This document shows, piece by piece, positions 45,198 through 54,183 of a DNA stretch of 64,000 nucleotides. The notes under the pieces were generated by a model, which worked only from the letters and a program-made list of their open reading frames with translations, was not told where the DNA came from and ran no database searches. Both the position numbers and the translations under genes were made by a program. Source of the stretch: Rhizorhapis suberifaciens. Lineage in GTDB: Bacteria > Pseudomonadota > Alphaproteobacteria > Sphingomonadales > Sphingomonadaceae. Within the stretch, counting starts at the first letter, position 1, and each line of letters begins with the position of its first letter. The stretch covers positions 62,001 through 126,000 of the forward strand of contig NZ_JACHOV010000007.1 of NCBI RefSeq assembly GCF_014200045.1, read 5' to 3'.

Positions 45198-46505
45198 ATG
45201 CTGGATCGCCGTACCCTCCTTGCCGCTGGAGCCTTTCTAGCCGCCACGCCCGCCCTTGCCGCACCCAAGCGGCCCAGCCGAAAATTTCCGAAAGGATTCC
45301 TTTGGGGGGCCGCGACCGCCGGTCATCAGGTTGAAGGGAATAACGTCAACAGCGACTCATGGCTGCTTGAAAACCTTGACCCAACCGTGTTTGCAGAGCC
45401 ATCTCTGGACGCGGCAAACAGTTTCGCCTTGTGGCCACGCGACCTGGATCTCGTCAAGCATATGGGGCTCAACAGCTACCGCTTCTCGCTTGAATGGGCG
45501 CGCATCGAGCCCGAGCCGGGTCGGTTTTCAATCGCAATGCTGAACCATTATAAAGAGATAATCGAGGGCTGCAGGTCTCGGGGACTGACGCCTGTGGTAA
45601 CGTTCAACCATTTCACCACGCCCCGCTGGTTCGCGGCCGACGGCGGCTGGACCAATCCCCAGGCGCCCTCCCGCTTCGCGCTTTTCTGCCAGGTGGCGGC
45701 AAGGCATTTGGCAAGCGGTATCGGCTATGCGCTCACGCTCAACGAGCCGAACATCCCTGCCCTGCTCCGCGCCGTGTTGCCGGCATCGACTATCGAGGGA
45801 ACCGGACCAATGCTAAGGGCGGCGGCGCACGCCTGCGGCAGCAAGAAATTCGCCAGCGCCAACATATTCATCGCGCAGGACATCGATCCGATGATGGAGC
45901 AAATGATCGCCGGGCACAAAGCCGCTCGGGCAGCGATCAAGACCATACGCCCCGACCTGCCGGTCGGCCTCAGCCTGGCCATGTATGACGATCAGGCAGT
46001 GGGCAAAGATAGCGTCCGGGATACCAAGCGCGCAGAAATCTATGGTCCCTGGCTGGATGCCGTAAAGGGCGATGATTTCATGGGCGTGCAGAATTATGAA
46101 CGAGCGCTCTGGGATTCGAAGGGCAAGCTTCCGGCTCCCGAAGGCGCGATCGTCAACTACACGGGCAGCGAGGTCTATGCGCCCTCGCTTGCTGGTGCGG
46201 TGCGGTTCGCCCATGCAGCGACGGGCTTGCCGATCATCGTCACCGAGCACGGCGTCGGCATTGATGACGACACCGTCCGGGCAACCCTCATTCCGGCGGC
46301 GCTTAAAGATTTGAAGCTGCTGATGGACCGCGAACGCGTTCCGGTGCTCGGCTATATCCACTGGTCGTTACTGGACAATTTCGAATGGGGCTTTGGTTAT
46401 CGAGCCAAATTTGGATTGGTTTCCGTTGATAGAAACAATTTTACGCGCACGCCAAAGCCCAGTGCAAAGATATTTGGCGCCATTGCCGCACGAAATTCCC
46501 TCTGA
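45198..46505 (+). CDS. exported GH1 family beta-glucosidase
   Basis: A 435-residue glycoside hydrolase 1 with an N-terminal export signal (MLDRRTLLAAGAFLAATPALAAP, twin-arginine-like DRRTLLAAG). The GH1 opening FPKGFLWGAATAGHQVEGNN is present. The acid/base Glu is in ALTLNEPN, the nucleophile Glu in PIIVTEHGVGIDDD, and GYIHWSLLDNFEWGFGYRAKFGLVSVD closes the active site. Periplasmic location would let it trim glucosides or oligosaccharides, including aryl glucosides. It is convergent with tRNA-Ala. Confidence 0.92.
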   Translation: MLDRRTLLAAGAFLAATPALAAPKRPSRKFPKGFLWGAATAGHQVEGNNVNSDSWLLENLDPTVFAEPSLDAANSFALWPRDLDLVKHMGLNSYRFSLEWARIEPEPGRFSIAMLNHYKEIIEGCRSRGLTPVVTFNHFTTPRWFAADGGWTNPQAPSRFALFCQVAARHLASGIGYALTLNEPNIPALLRAVLPASTIEGTGPMLRAAAHACGSKKFASANIFIAQDIDPMMEQMIAGHKAARAAIKTIRPDLPVGLSLAMYDDQAVGKDSVRDTKRAEIYGPWLDAVKGDDFMGVQNYERALWDSKGKLPAPEGAIVNYTGSEVYAPSLAGAVRFAHAATGLPIIVTEHGVGIDDDTVRATLIPAALKDLKLLMDRERVPVLGYIHWSLLDNFEWGFGYRAKFGLVSVDRNNFTRTPKPSAKIFGAIAARNSL

Positions 46506-46551
46506 CGACGGGGCATGAGGGGTCAGGGGAAAAGTTTGAGCTTCCAAAGAA

Positions 46552-46690
46552 TGTGGAGCCGAGGGGATCGAACCCCTGACCTCTATATGCCCTGCGGGGC
46601 GCTCTCATCGGTAAGAATTTGGTGGAGCCGAGGGGGATCGAACCCCTGACCTCTAATATGCCCTGCGGGGCGCTCTCATCGGTAAGAATT
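46552..46690 (-). repeat. two tandem 5'-truncated copies of the tRNA-Ala 3' part
   Basis: Directly downstream of tRNA-Ala (minus strand) lie two successive units of about 70 bases (46621-46690 and 46552-46620). Each has AATTCTTACCGATGAGAGCGC, an altered anticodon region (CCCGCAGGGCATAT), then the exact tRNA segment AGAGGTCAGGGGTTCGATCC...CTCGGCTCCAC. The D-arm 5' side and acceptor 5' strand are missing, so they cannot be functional tRNAs. Confidence 0.85.
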
Positions 46691-46766
<76 letters not shown>

Positions 46767-46860
46767 AATACACCGGTCTGGTAACCCCGGTGGGTAAGGC
46801 GCATGCCTTTAGGTCAGCATGCGCCTCTTTTGCAAGTGGCTATTATGCCCACAGCGAGAA

Positions 46861-47193
46861 TTAATTGTCCTCGTCGCCGTCATCGTCGGCGGCGGCCACG
46901 CCCAGATCGTCGTCACCGCCAAGATCTACGTCGTTATCGGGCGAATCGGTATCGTCATCGACATCGATGTCCAGATCGTCATCACCCACCAGATCCGCGT
47001 CGACACCTTCCAACGGAACGGCTTTCTTGGGTGCTTCTTCGAAGGGAAGCGGCTGCTTCGACTTCAAAACCGGCTCCGGCATCCACGTATTTGCGCACTC
47101 GATGCAGGTGACAGGATCATCCGCACCCAGATCGTAGAAGCGTGTGGCGCATTTTGGGCAAGTCCGCTTCGTACCCCATTCAGGCTTCACCAT
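46861..47193 (-). CDS. FYDLN acid domain protein (TIGR02300 family)
   Basis: A 110-residue protein. The N-terminal zinc ribbon is EWGTKRTCPKCATRFYDLGADDPVTCIECANTW (CPKC and CIEC), with the FYDL motif. A linker (PEPVLKSKQPLPFEEAPKK) is followed by a very acidic tail of Asp/Glu repeats (DDDLDIDVDDDTDSPDNDVDLGGDDD). This family is found beside aroA in alphaproteobacteria, as here (divergent). Function is unknown. ATG 47193 is chosen; the longer frame to 47295 is not conserved-looking. Confidence 0.9.
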   Translation of the reverse strand: MVKPEWGTKRTCPKCATRFYDLGADDPVTCIECANTWMPEPVLKSKQPLPFEEAPKKAVPLEGVDADLVGDDDLDIDVDDDTDSPDNDVDLGGDDDLGVAAADDDGDEDN

Positions 47194-47366
47194 GTGCCGC
47201 CTCTGTCCTTTTTCAACAAAGCCAAGAAAGTACGCTACGACCCCGTCGTACCGCAAAGTGACGCGCGCCTTGCCATAGCAATGTCGCGCTGTCAAAAGCC
47301 GGATCGCATTTTTTCGTCCGTGCCCTGTCCTAACAACCTTCAGGGCCTAACAAGAAGTCTATCGCC

Positions 47367-48704
47367 TTGTCCATCGAACCGCCTGCCCAAACCAAAAGCT
47401 TCATTAAGGCCTCGTCGCTTTCGGGCTCGGTGTCCGTTCCGGGTGACAAGAGCATTTCGCATCGCTCGCTGATGCTGTCCGCCCTTGCCGTAGGCGAAAG
47501 TCGGGTGAAAGGCCTGCTGGAAGGTGAGGATGTTTTGGCGACCGCCGCGGCGATGCGGGCCATGGGGGCGGACATCGCGCGTGACGCCGCTAGCGTATGG
47601 CATATCCATGGCGTTGGCGTGGGTGGGCTGATGCAGCCCCAACAGGCGCTCGACATGGGCAATAGCGGTACATCGACTCGCTTACTGATGGGCCTCCTTG
47701 CCAGTCACTCGATAACGGCGACCTTCGTCGGCGACGCATCACTGAGCAAGCGGCCGATGGGACGAGTCATTGAGCCATTGTCCATGATGGGTGCGGAGTT
47801 CACGGCGAGCCCCGGCGGCCGCTTACCCCTCACCATGCGCGGTATTTGTCCTGCCATTCCCATGGAATATCGCTTGCCGGTGGCATCGGCGCAGGTGAAG
47901 TCAGCGATCCTGCTGGCTGGCCTCAATACGCCGGGCACGACGCGCGTCGTAGAGCCTGTGCCCACCCGCGACCATAGCGAGCGGATGCTGGCGGGGTTTG
48001 GCGCGAAACTGGACGTGGACGTGCAGCCCGATGGCAGCCGGACTATTTCCATTGAAGGCGAGGCGAATCTGAAGCCGCAGGATATCGTCGTCCCCGGCGA
48101 TCCGTCCTCGGCCGCCTTTCCGATGGTAGCCGCATTGCTGGTGCCCGGATCGCGAATCATCATCAACAATGTCGGCCTCAATGTCACACGCGCCGGGCTC
48201 ATAACGTTGCTACGTCAAATGGGCGGCAGTGTGGAGGTGATCAATGCGCGAGAAACGGGCGGGGAGCCGGTAGGCGATCTGGTCGTAACGGCGTCAAACC
48301 TAACGGGCATCGATCCTGACCCCGCTTTGGCGCCGAGCATGATCGACGAATTTCCGATCGCCTTCATTGCGGCGGCCATGGCGCAGGGACGCAGCACCTT
48401 CAGAGGCCTGGAGGAACTGCGCGTCAAGGAATCCGATCGAATCAGCACAATGGCGGAGGGACTACGCCTCATCGGTGCGAAGGTCGAAGAATTGGAGGAT
48501 GGCCTCGTCATTGATGGACGCGATGGCGATCCATTCCCTGGTGGTGGGCCGATTGCGACAAAGCTGGACCACCGCATTGCCATGAGCTTTGCCGTCGCCG
48601 GCCTTGTGTCGGCCAAGGGCGTGGCGATCGACGATATGGGGCCCGTGGCAACCAGCTTTCCTGGCTTCACGGACCTGTTGGCCACATTGGGAGCGTTCAG
48701 ATGA
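47367..48704 (+). CDS. aroA: 3-phosphoshikimate 1-carboxyvinyltransferase (EPSP synthase)
   Basis: A 445-residue shikimate pathway enzyme joining phosphoenolpyruvate to shikimate-3-phosphate. Motifs: VSVPGDKSISHRSLMLSALAVG (PEP/S3P binding), LDMGNSGTSTRLLMGLLASH, RLPVASAQVKSAILLAGL, LRVKESDRIS and DHRIAMSFAV. GNSGTSTR and the SRPMGRVIEP-like KRPMGRVIEPL are of the class II (alphaproteobacterial) form. The start is TTG at 47367. Its stop overlaps the next gene (ATGA). Confidence 0.95.
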   Translation: MSIEPPAQTKSFIKASSLSGSVSVPGDKSISHRSLMLSALAVGESRVKGLLEGEDVLATAAAMRAMGADIARDAASVWHIHGVGVGGLMQPQQALDMGNSGTSTRLLMGLLASHSITATFVGDASLSKRPMGRVIEPLSMMGAEFTASPGGRLPLTMRGICPAIPMEYRLPVASAQVKSAILLAGLNTPGTTRVVEPVPTRDHSERMLAGFGAKLDVDVQPDGSRTISIEGEANLKPQDIVVPGDPSSAAFPMVAALLVPGSRIIINNVGLNVTRAGLITLLRQMGGSVEVINARETGGEPVGDLVVTASNLTGIDPDPALAPSMIDEFPIAFIAAAMAQGRSTFRGLEELRVKESDRISTMAEGLRLIGAKVEELEDGLVIDGRDGDPFPGGGPIATKLDHRIAMSFAVAGLVSAKGVAIDDMGPVATSFPGFTDLLATLGAFR

Positions 48705-48952
48705 ACCCGTTGCTTGCCGATGTCATCGGACTGATGGGCAGCGCCAGCATTGTGGGCGCTTATATCTACAATAATATGGCGGAGCGCGTGGACGCCCTTC
48801 TCTACAACCTCACTAATCTCATCGGAGCGGCGCTGCTGTGCATTTCGCTGACCGTGCACTTCAACCTGGCTTCGCTGCTGCTTGAATTCGTTTGGATGGG
48901 CGTCGCGCTGTTGGGCATAGGCAAGGCCATGAAGGCGCGGAGACGGGCATGA
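48701..48952 (+). CDS. CBU_0592-type small membrane protein between aroA and cmk
   Basis: An 83-residue protein with three hydrophobic helices (ADVIGLMGSASIVGAYIY, LLYNLTNLIGAALLCISL, LASLLLEFVWMGVALLGIG). This matches the CBU_0592 family of small integral membrane proteins. It overlaps aroA (ATGA) and cmk (ATGA), so three genes are translationally coupled. Function unknown. Confidence 0.85.
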   Translation: MNPLLADVIGLMGSASIVGAYIYNNMAERVDALLYNLTNLIGAALLCISLTVHFNLASLLLEFVWMGVALLGIGKAMKARRRA

Positions 48953-49584
48953 TCATTGCCGTCGACGGACCGGCCGCATCTGGCAAGGGAACCATCGGCC
49001 GGGCGCTGGCCGAGCATTATGGGCTGCCGCACCTCGATACCGGCCTGCTTTATCGCGCCGTTGGCCTGTCCGTAGCCCGGGCGGGCGGCAACCCTGATAA
49101 TGAAGCGGACGCGCTTGCGGCTTGCCATTTCGACGAGGCGCTGCTTTCGCATCCTGAGTTGCGGAGCGAAGGCTCCGGGGCGCTTGCTTCCCGCGTTTCG
49201 ATCCATCCCGCTGTGCGCGAGGCGCTTATAAAGCGGCAGCGCGATTTTGCCGATCAGCCCGGGGGAGCCGTGCTGGATGGACGGGACATCGGCACAGTCA
49301 TCGCCCCGCATGCACCTATCAAGCTTTATGTAACCGCCAGCGCTGAAAAACGCGCGGAAAGACGCATGCTGGAGTTACGGAGCCGTGGCTTACATCCGAA
49401 TTTCGACGCTCTGGTCGCTGACATCCGAGCCCGCGACGACCGCGATCTGAATCGGCCCATAGCACCCCTCAAACGGGCTGAAGGCGCAGCCTTGCTAGAC
49501 ACCAGCAATCTCAGTATAGAGGCGGCCGTCCGGCAGGCGATCGTGCTTGTGGATGCACAGCTTCAAGATCAGCAGCAAGGCTGA
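48949..49584 (+). CDS. cmk: (d)CMP kinase
   Basis: A 211-residue cytidylate kinase. Walker A is IIAVDGPAASGKGTIGRALAEHYG; LPHLDTGLLYRAVGLSVARAG is the CMP-binding block; VLDGRDIGTVIAPHAPIKLYVTAS and RARDDRDLNRPIAPLKRAEGAALLDTS complete the family pattern. The start at 48949 overlaps the small membrane protein gene. cmk-rpsA adjacency is common in proteobacteria; here 195 bases separate them. Confidence 0.96.
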   Translation: MIIAVDGPAASGKGTIGRALAEHYGLPHLDTGLLYRAVGLSVARAGGNPDNEADALAACHFDEALLSHPELRSEGSGALASRVSIHPAVREALIKRQRDFADQPGGAVLDGRDIGTVIAPHAPIKLYVTASAEKRAERRMLELRSRGLHPNFDALVADIRARDDRDLNRPIAPLKRAEGAALLDTSNLSIEAAVRQAIVLVDAQLQDQQQG

Positions 49585-49779
49585 TCCGCAGGAGGCGCTA
49601 GACAGGCCGGGGGACCTGGCCCATGTCTATGCGCCCTTTTCGCTTATCCGGCTTGATGCGTCCCTAAAATCGCGCTTTTCTGCGGATGCGGTGTACGCAT
49701 GGGGCGCACGCTGCGGTTTGGCCGAAGACCGCCGGAGACAACCGGCTGGCCAGCAACGAGATGTAAGGACTGAGACTTT

Positions 49780-51486
49780 ATGGCCTCCACGGCATTTCCC
49801 TCGCGCGATGATTTCGCAGCATTATTGAACGAATCACTTGGCGGTGAAGACGGCGGCTTCGAGGGCCGCGTGGTCAAAGGCACCGTTACCGGCATTGAAA
49901 ATGACATGGCCGTGATCGACGTAGGGTTGAAGAGCGAGGGCCGCGTTGCCCTGCGCGAATTCGCTGCGCCGGGCCAGAAAGCCACGCTGAAAATTGGCGA
50001 TGAGGTCGAAGTCTATGTCGACCGCGTCGAAAACGCCAGTGGCGAAGCCATGCTGTCCCGCGATCGCGCCCGCCGGGAAGCCGCATGGGACAAGCTGGAA
50101 TCCGAATTCACCGAGAGCGCGCGCGTTGAAGGCGTCATCTTCGGCCGCGTCAAGGGCGGCTTCACCGTCGACCTGGACGGCGCGGTGGCTTTCCTTCCGG
50201 GCAGCCAGGTGGACATCCGTCCCGTGCGCGACGTAACCCCGTTGATGGACATCCCACAGCCTTTCCAGATCCTGAAGATGGATCGCCGCCGCGGCAACAT
50301 CGTCGTGTCGCGCCGCGCCATTCTTGAAGAAACCCGCGCCGAGCAGCGCAGCGGCCTTATCCAGACGCTGCATGAGGGTCAGGTTATTGAGGGCGTGGTC
50401 AAGAACATCACCGATTATGGTGCGTTCGTTGATTTGGGCGGCATTGATGGCCTGCTTCACGTCACCGACCTCAGCTACAAGCGGGTTAATCATCCCAATG
50501 AGATGATCAACATTGGCGACACCGTTCGTGTCCAGATCATCCGCATCAACCGCGATACGCAGCGCATCTCGCTTGGCATGAAGCAGCTGGAAAGCGATCC
50601 ATGGGAAGGCGCAGGCGCCAAATACCCGATCGGCGCGAAGCTCAGCGGCCGCGTCACCAACATCACCGAATATGGCGCCTTCGTAGAGCTGGAACCCGGC
50701 ATTGAGGGCCTGGTGCACGTTTCCGAAATGAGCTGGACCAAAAAGAATGTCCATCCGGGCAAGATCGTTTCCACCAGCCAGGAAGTCGATGTCATCGTCC
50801 TCGAAGTCGATCAGGACAAGCGCCGCATCTCGCTGGGCCTGAAGCAGGCTCAGTCCAATCCGTGGGACAGCTTTGCCGACCGTCATCCGATTGGCAGCGT
50901 CGTTGAAGGCGAAGTCAAGAATGCCACCGAATTCGGTCTCTTCATTGGCCTCGACGGCGACGTGGACGGCATGGTTCACATGTCCGACATCGCCTGGGGC
51001 ATTTCGGGCGAGGACGCGCTCAACCTGCACCGCAAGGGCGAGATGGTTCAGGCCGTCGTTCTGGACATCGACGTCGAGAAAGAACGCATTTCTCTTGGCA
51101 TGAAGCAGCTTGAAAAGGGCGCACCTGGCGTCGGCGCTTCGGCCGCATCAAGCGGACTGAACAAGGGCGCGACCGTCACAGTCACCGTGCTTGAAGTTCG
51201 CGACGGCGGCCTGGAAGTACAGGCAGGCGAAGATGGAGCCACCGGCTTTGTCAAGCGGAGCGACCTTGGCCGTGATCGGGACGAACAGCGTCCGGACCGC
51301 TTCCAGGTCGGCCAGAAGGTCGATGCGATGGTGATCGGCTTCGACCGCAGCAAGAAACCAAATTTCTCTATCAAGGCGCTTCAGATTGCCGAAGAGAAGC
51401 AGGCGGTTGCGCAATATGGCTCTTCAGACTCGGGCGCGTCACTGGGCGACATTCTGGGCGAGGCCTTGAAACAAAAAGCCGAATAA
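49780..51486 (+). CDS. rpsA: 30S ribosomal protein S1
   Basis: A 568-residue S1 protein with six S1 RNA-binding domains (approximately 28-95, 113-178, 197-265, 283-352, 370-440 and 458-525). Typical repeats are VVKNITDYGAFVDLGGIDGLLHVTDLSYKRVNHP, VTNITEYGAFVELEPGIEGLVHVSEMSW and RISLGMKQLESDPWE. It brings mRNA to the ribosome. The last domain is the most diverged. The 195-base leader between cmk and rpsA contains no gene I can support and may carry its promoter or autoregulatory site. A strong terminator follows. Confidence 0.97.
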   Translation: MASTAFPSRDDFAALLNESLGGEDGGFEGRVVKGTVTGIENDMAVIDVGLKSEGRVALREFAAPGQKATLKIGDEVEVYVDRVENASGEAMLSRDRARREAAWDKLESEFTESARVEGVIFGRVKGGFTVDLDGAVAFLPGSQVDIRPVRDVTPLMDIPQPFQILKMDRRRGNIVVSRRAILEETRAEQRSGLIQTLHEGQVIEGVVKNITDYGAFVDLGGIDGLLHVTDLSYKRVNHPNEMINIGDTVRVQIIRINRDTQRISLGMKQLESDPWEGAGAKYPIGAKLSGRVTNITEYGAFVELEPGIEGLVHVSEMSWTKKNVHPGKIVSTSQEVDVIVLEVDQDKRRISLGLKQAQSNPWDSFADRHPIGSVVEGEVKNATEFGLFIGLDGDVDGMVHMSDIAWGISGEDALNLHRKGEMVQAVVLDIDVEKERISLGMKQLEKGAPGVGASAASSGLNKGATVTVTVLEVRDGGLEVQAGEDGATGFVKRSDLGRDRDEQRPDRFQVGQKVDAMVIGFDRSKKPNFSIKALQIAEEKQAVAQYGSSDSGASLGDILGEALKQKAE

Positions 51487-51513
51487 TTACAAAGACATAT
51501 ATCAATAGAAATA

Positions 51514-51544
51514 GAGCCCGTCAGACTTTTGGTCTGGCGGGCTC
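51514..51544 (+). terminator. intrinsic terminator after rpsA
   Basis: A 13-bp stem with one G-U type mismatch (GAGCCCGTCAGAC / GTCTGGCGGGCTC, loop TTTTG), followed by ATTTCTTT, begins 28 bases after the rpsA stop codon. Confidence 0.9.
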
Positions 51545-51695
51545 ATTTCTTTGCGCCGCAAAATGAGAAGACCTGTAAAATCGTGTAAAATATCGGATAT
51601 AAGGGTGAATGCGCTTGCCCTTTCGAACATTCAATATTTCCCTGCAATCAAATATTTAGTAAGATCAAAGAGGGAAATGGGGTTGGGGAACTCGA

Positions 51696-51977
51696 ATGAT
51701 CAGATCAGAACTCGTGCAGAAATTGGCCGATGAAAATCCAGGCCTGACGCTCCAGGAAGTGGAACGGATAGTCGACCTGTTCTTCAGGGAGGTTATCGAT
51801 CGCCTCGCAAGTGGGGGCCGGGTGGAATTGAGAGGCTTCGGCGCATTTACGACAAGGGCTCGTGATGCCCGTACCGGACGCAATCCACGCACCGGCGAAG
51901 CGGTTCGCGTCAATGCCAAGCGCGTACCATATTTCAAGCCCGGCAAGGAAATGCGCGAGCGCCTCAACGCTCGCTAA
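51696..51977 (+). CDS. ihfB: integration host factor subunit beta
   Basis: A 93-residue HU/IHF protein. [91 protein letters not shown] contains the DNA-binding arm (RNPRTGE with the intercalating Pro) and the GFG turn. It pairs with IHF alpha to bend DNA. The rpsA-ihfB order is conserved. It has its own upstream region after the rpsA terminator. Confidence 0.96.
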   Translation: MIRSELVQKLADENPGLTLQEVERIVDLFFREVIDRLASGGRVELRGFGAFTTRARDARTGRNPRTGEAVRVNAKRVPYFKPGKEMRERLNAR

Positions 51978-52081
51978 CTTCGTTCTCCGGGCCAAGGACC
52001 GCCGTGACTTGACGCCGGGCAGCGATTTCGTGCACTGCTCCGCTGGATCGCGCTATCGATTGATGGCGGAGACCTTGCTGC

Positions 52082-52168
52082 GCGGACGTGGCGAAATCGG
52101 TAGACGCAGCAGACTTAAAATCTGCTTTCCGACAGGAAGTGCGGGTTCAAGTCCCGCCGTCCGCACCA
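52082..52168 (+). tRNA. tRNA-Leu(TAA)
   Basis: An 87-base class II tRNA with encoded CCA: acceptor GCGGACG/CGTCCGC, D-loop AAATCGGTAGACGC, anticodon arm GCAGA-CTTAAAA-TCTGC with anticodon TAA, variable arm TTTCCGACAGGAAGT, and T-arm GCGGG-TTCAAGT-CCCGC. Confidence 0.97.
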
Positions 52169-52272
52169 GCAATGGCCTCTGGGTTGCAACCATGGCGCAC
52201 GTTCTTCGTTGCCTAGAGTGGTTTTCCGGTCCTAGCGAAACCGGCAAGAGCCCGAGTGCAAAGGAGGCCCTT

Positions 52273-52524
52273 ATGATCCGCACCCTGTTAATGATAATAT
52301 TGCTGGTCCTGGTCGTGGGCGTCGTTCTCTATGCGTTTGGTGTAATAGACGTGCAGCAGACGCGGCAAGCCCGTCTACCCGAGGTGCAGACCCAAGGCGG
52401 TCAGATGCCAGCCTTTGACGTAGAAACTCCGGACGTGGATGTTGGAACCCGGAATGAAACGGTGAAGGTGCCGGAAATCTCCATAGATCGGCCCCGAGAG
52501 CCCGAGGAGACCGAGCAGCGGTAA
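52273..52524 (+). CDS. small membrane-anchored protein of unknown function
   Basis: An 83-residue protein. AAGGAGG lies five bases before ATG 52273, a near-perfect ribosome binding site. One N-terminal transmembrane helix (TLLMIILLVLVVGVVLYAFGVI) is followed by an acidic/polar tail (VETPDVDVGTRNETVKVPEISIDRPREPEETEQ). Such helix-plus-VPE/ID tails occur in sphingomonads next to this tRNA-Leu region. No known function. Confidence 0.75.
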   Translation: MIRTLLMIILLVLVVGVVLYAFGVIDVQQTRQARLPEVQTQGGQMPAFDVETPDVDVGTRNETVKVPEISIDRPREPEETEQR

Positions 52525-52647
52525 CGACTTGGCGCTTGCCCCCGTTAAATGGTAACCCACGCAGCCCGACCGTGCTCCTCGGCCAAGGGCTTCAGGAGCA
52601 CGTCACGGAATGTGGGCCAGAATTTAAAGGCTTGTTGCTCTATATCG

Positions 52648-53400
52648 TCAAGCCGTGTGCTTGGCGGTTTTGTTGATCGTAGCTTCGGCAAGATCGGTCA
52701 GATCATGATCCAACTTGCCTTCGGCGTCCGACCATTCAGCAAATTCACTGGCTTCGGCATTGCGCCCCAGCAACTGCGCATAGGCCGCAATCGTTCCCAG
52801 CGTCGCTATACGGTAATGCATAATGCGTTGGAAAGAAGCGATGATGGCGGCGTCGCGAAGTGCAGGATCGGCCTTTATCTTCAACATCTTGGTCGCTTCT
52901 GTTTCAAGCGCGCGCATTGCGGCGTCCTTGTGAGCGCTGGCCGATGCTCCGCATTGCTGAATGATATCGGACACACGCCGCCGCTGAACTTCGACTTTTC
53001 CTTCATGCCTGCGCAAGCGTTTGGCCAGTTCTTCATTGCTGGCGGCCTTTGCAAGACGTGACAGCAAAGCAGCAAGTTTTCCGTCTGCGTGACGCAGTTC
53101 CTGTAGCTCAGCTACGTAAAGGGCTTGCAAACTGTCGATCCGGGACACCTCACCCATATGAGGCATAAGGGCTTGCCACCAGCGTTCGCCTGAACGGGGG
53201 TTTTCTTCGCTTGCCTGTTCCGAATTCCTGCGGCCGCTCGATGCCATCCGCCACACGGCATAGCCAAGTCCAGCCACTCCGACCGCACCTGCCAGTAAAA
53301 GCCAGGACATCGGCCTGTAATATCGGCTCCCTCGGGTACGCCGGCCCATCCGACCCAATTGCCCGCTACTACGCATCCTGCCGGCGAAGTTCATGTTCAT
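52648..53400 (-). CDS. membrane-anchored ferritin-like DUF892 (YciF-like) protein
   Basis: A 250-residue protein. A basic N-terminus and one transmembrane helix (MSWLLLAGAVGVAGLGYAVW, about 31-50) precede a DUF892 four-helix bundle. The bundle includes IDSLQALYVAELQELRHADGKLAALLSRLAKAASNEELAKRLRRHEGKVEVQRRRVSDIIQQ, DAAIIASFQRIMHYRIATLGTIAAYAQLLG and KLDHDLTDLAEATIN. Glu/His pairs typical of a ferritin di-iron site (ELQELRH, RRHEGKVE, HYRIA) are present. ATG 53400 is chosen because GGAG lies eight bases upstream. The membrane anchor is unusual for this normally soluble stress protein. The function is uncertain. Confidence 0.85.
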   Translation of the reverse strand: MNMNFAGRMRSSGQLGRMGRRTRGSRYYRPMSWLLLAGAVGVAGLGYAVWRMASSGRRNSEQASEENPRSGERWWQALMPHMGEVSRIDSLQALYVAELQELRHADGKLAALLSRLAKAASNEELAKRLRRHEGKVEVQRRRVSDIIQQCGASASAHKDAAMRALETEATKMLKIKADPALRDAAIIASFQRIMHYRIATLGTIAAYAQLLGRNAEASEFAEWSDAEGKLDHDLTDLAEATINKTAKHTA

Positions 53401-53566
53401 GACAACTGCTCCCATGGGCGGTTGGCGTCGAACCGCCCTCTCTCCTGAGTGAGCGGGAAAGGTAACGCGCGAACTCCGCGGATGAATTATCGTAAGTTAA
53501 AGGCTGGTAAGTCCACCGCCCAAAACACGGAAATGAACGGGTCACCAACAGCGTTGGGAATGACAA

Positions 53567-54013
53567 CTATTCGTGAATCCGACGCAGAAGCGACATCAGC
53601 ATATCCATTTCCGACTGAGAAAAGCGCCCCTTCAGCCACCGCTCATGATCCAGAATAGCGGCGCGGGCCCTCTCCAGTGCAATCTTGCCTTCATCAGTGA
53701 GATGCAGCGTCTGACGGCGGCCATCACTCTTTGACTGTCCGCGCTGGACATAGCCCCTTTTTTGAAGCCGGTTGATGATGGCCATGATTGTCGCCCGATC
53801 AATGCGGAGGCGACGGCCCAGGTCCGCCTGAGCGATAGCGGGGTGATCGTCAATCAACCACAGAACAGAAACCTGTTTCTGAGTCAGGTCCAGTTCCGAA
53901 AAAGTCTCCATGAAATGCCGATAAACCGCGACATGCGCCAGCCGGATGTGGAATCCGAGGATATCGTCAATTTCTCCGACTTCTTCATGCAAATCCATGT
54001 TCAGTTCGTTCAT
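53567..54013 (-). CDS. MarR family transcriptional regulator
   Basis: A 148-residue MarR protein. FSELDLTQKQVSVLWLIDDHPAIAQADLGRRLRIDRATIMAIINRLQKRGYVQRGQSKSDGRRQTLHLTDEGK is the winged helix-turn-helix with the recognition helix RATIMAIINRLQKRG and wing KSDGRRQTL. The N-terminal helices make the dimer. Start ATG 54013. It is divergent from the dioxygenase gene with a 21-bp palindrome between them, and a copy of that palindrome lies at 60652. It is the likely repressor of the aromatic catabolic genes (inference). Confidence 0.92.
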   Translation of the reverse strand: MNELNMDLHEEVGEIDDILGFHIRLAHVAVYRHFMETFSELDLTQKQVSVLWLIDDHPAIAQADLGRRLRIDRATIMAIINRLQKRGYVQRGQSKSDGRRQTLHLTDEGKIALERARAAILDHERWLKGRFSQSEMDMLMSLLRRIHE

Positions 54014-54130
54014 GGTCAATGAATAATCCCACTCCGCATCCGTTTTGCTGCACGCCGAATTCTTGGCGCATAGCCCCCTTTTTGGCAAGCTTACATTAAA
54101 TCGCGGATTAGTTCTGCTTGGCAGTTTCTG

Positions 54131-54151
54131 ATTGTATATGTAACATACAAT
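54131..54151. promoter_or_regulatory. MarR-type operator palindrome in the marR/dioxygenase divergent promoter
   Basis: TTGTATATGTAACATACAA lies 33 bases before the dioxygenase start. It has TTGTAT/ATACAA arms around ATGTAAC, with an inner ATGT-A-ACAT palindrome. The same sequence recurs at 60652-60672. Confidence 0.7.
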
Positions 54152-54183
54152 CTTTCCAAACAGAAAATTTGCCGGAGTGGATA

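Noticed and set aside
49834-51030. A 398-residue minus-strand ORF opposite rpsA
   Set aside because: It is the antisense shadow of the S1 repeats; the plus-strand protein is unmistakable.
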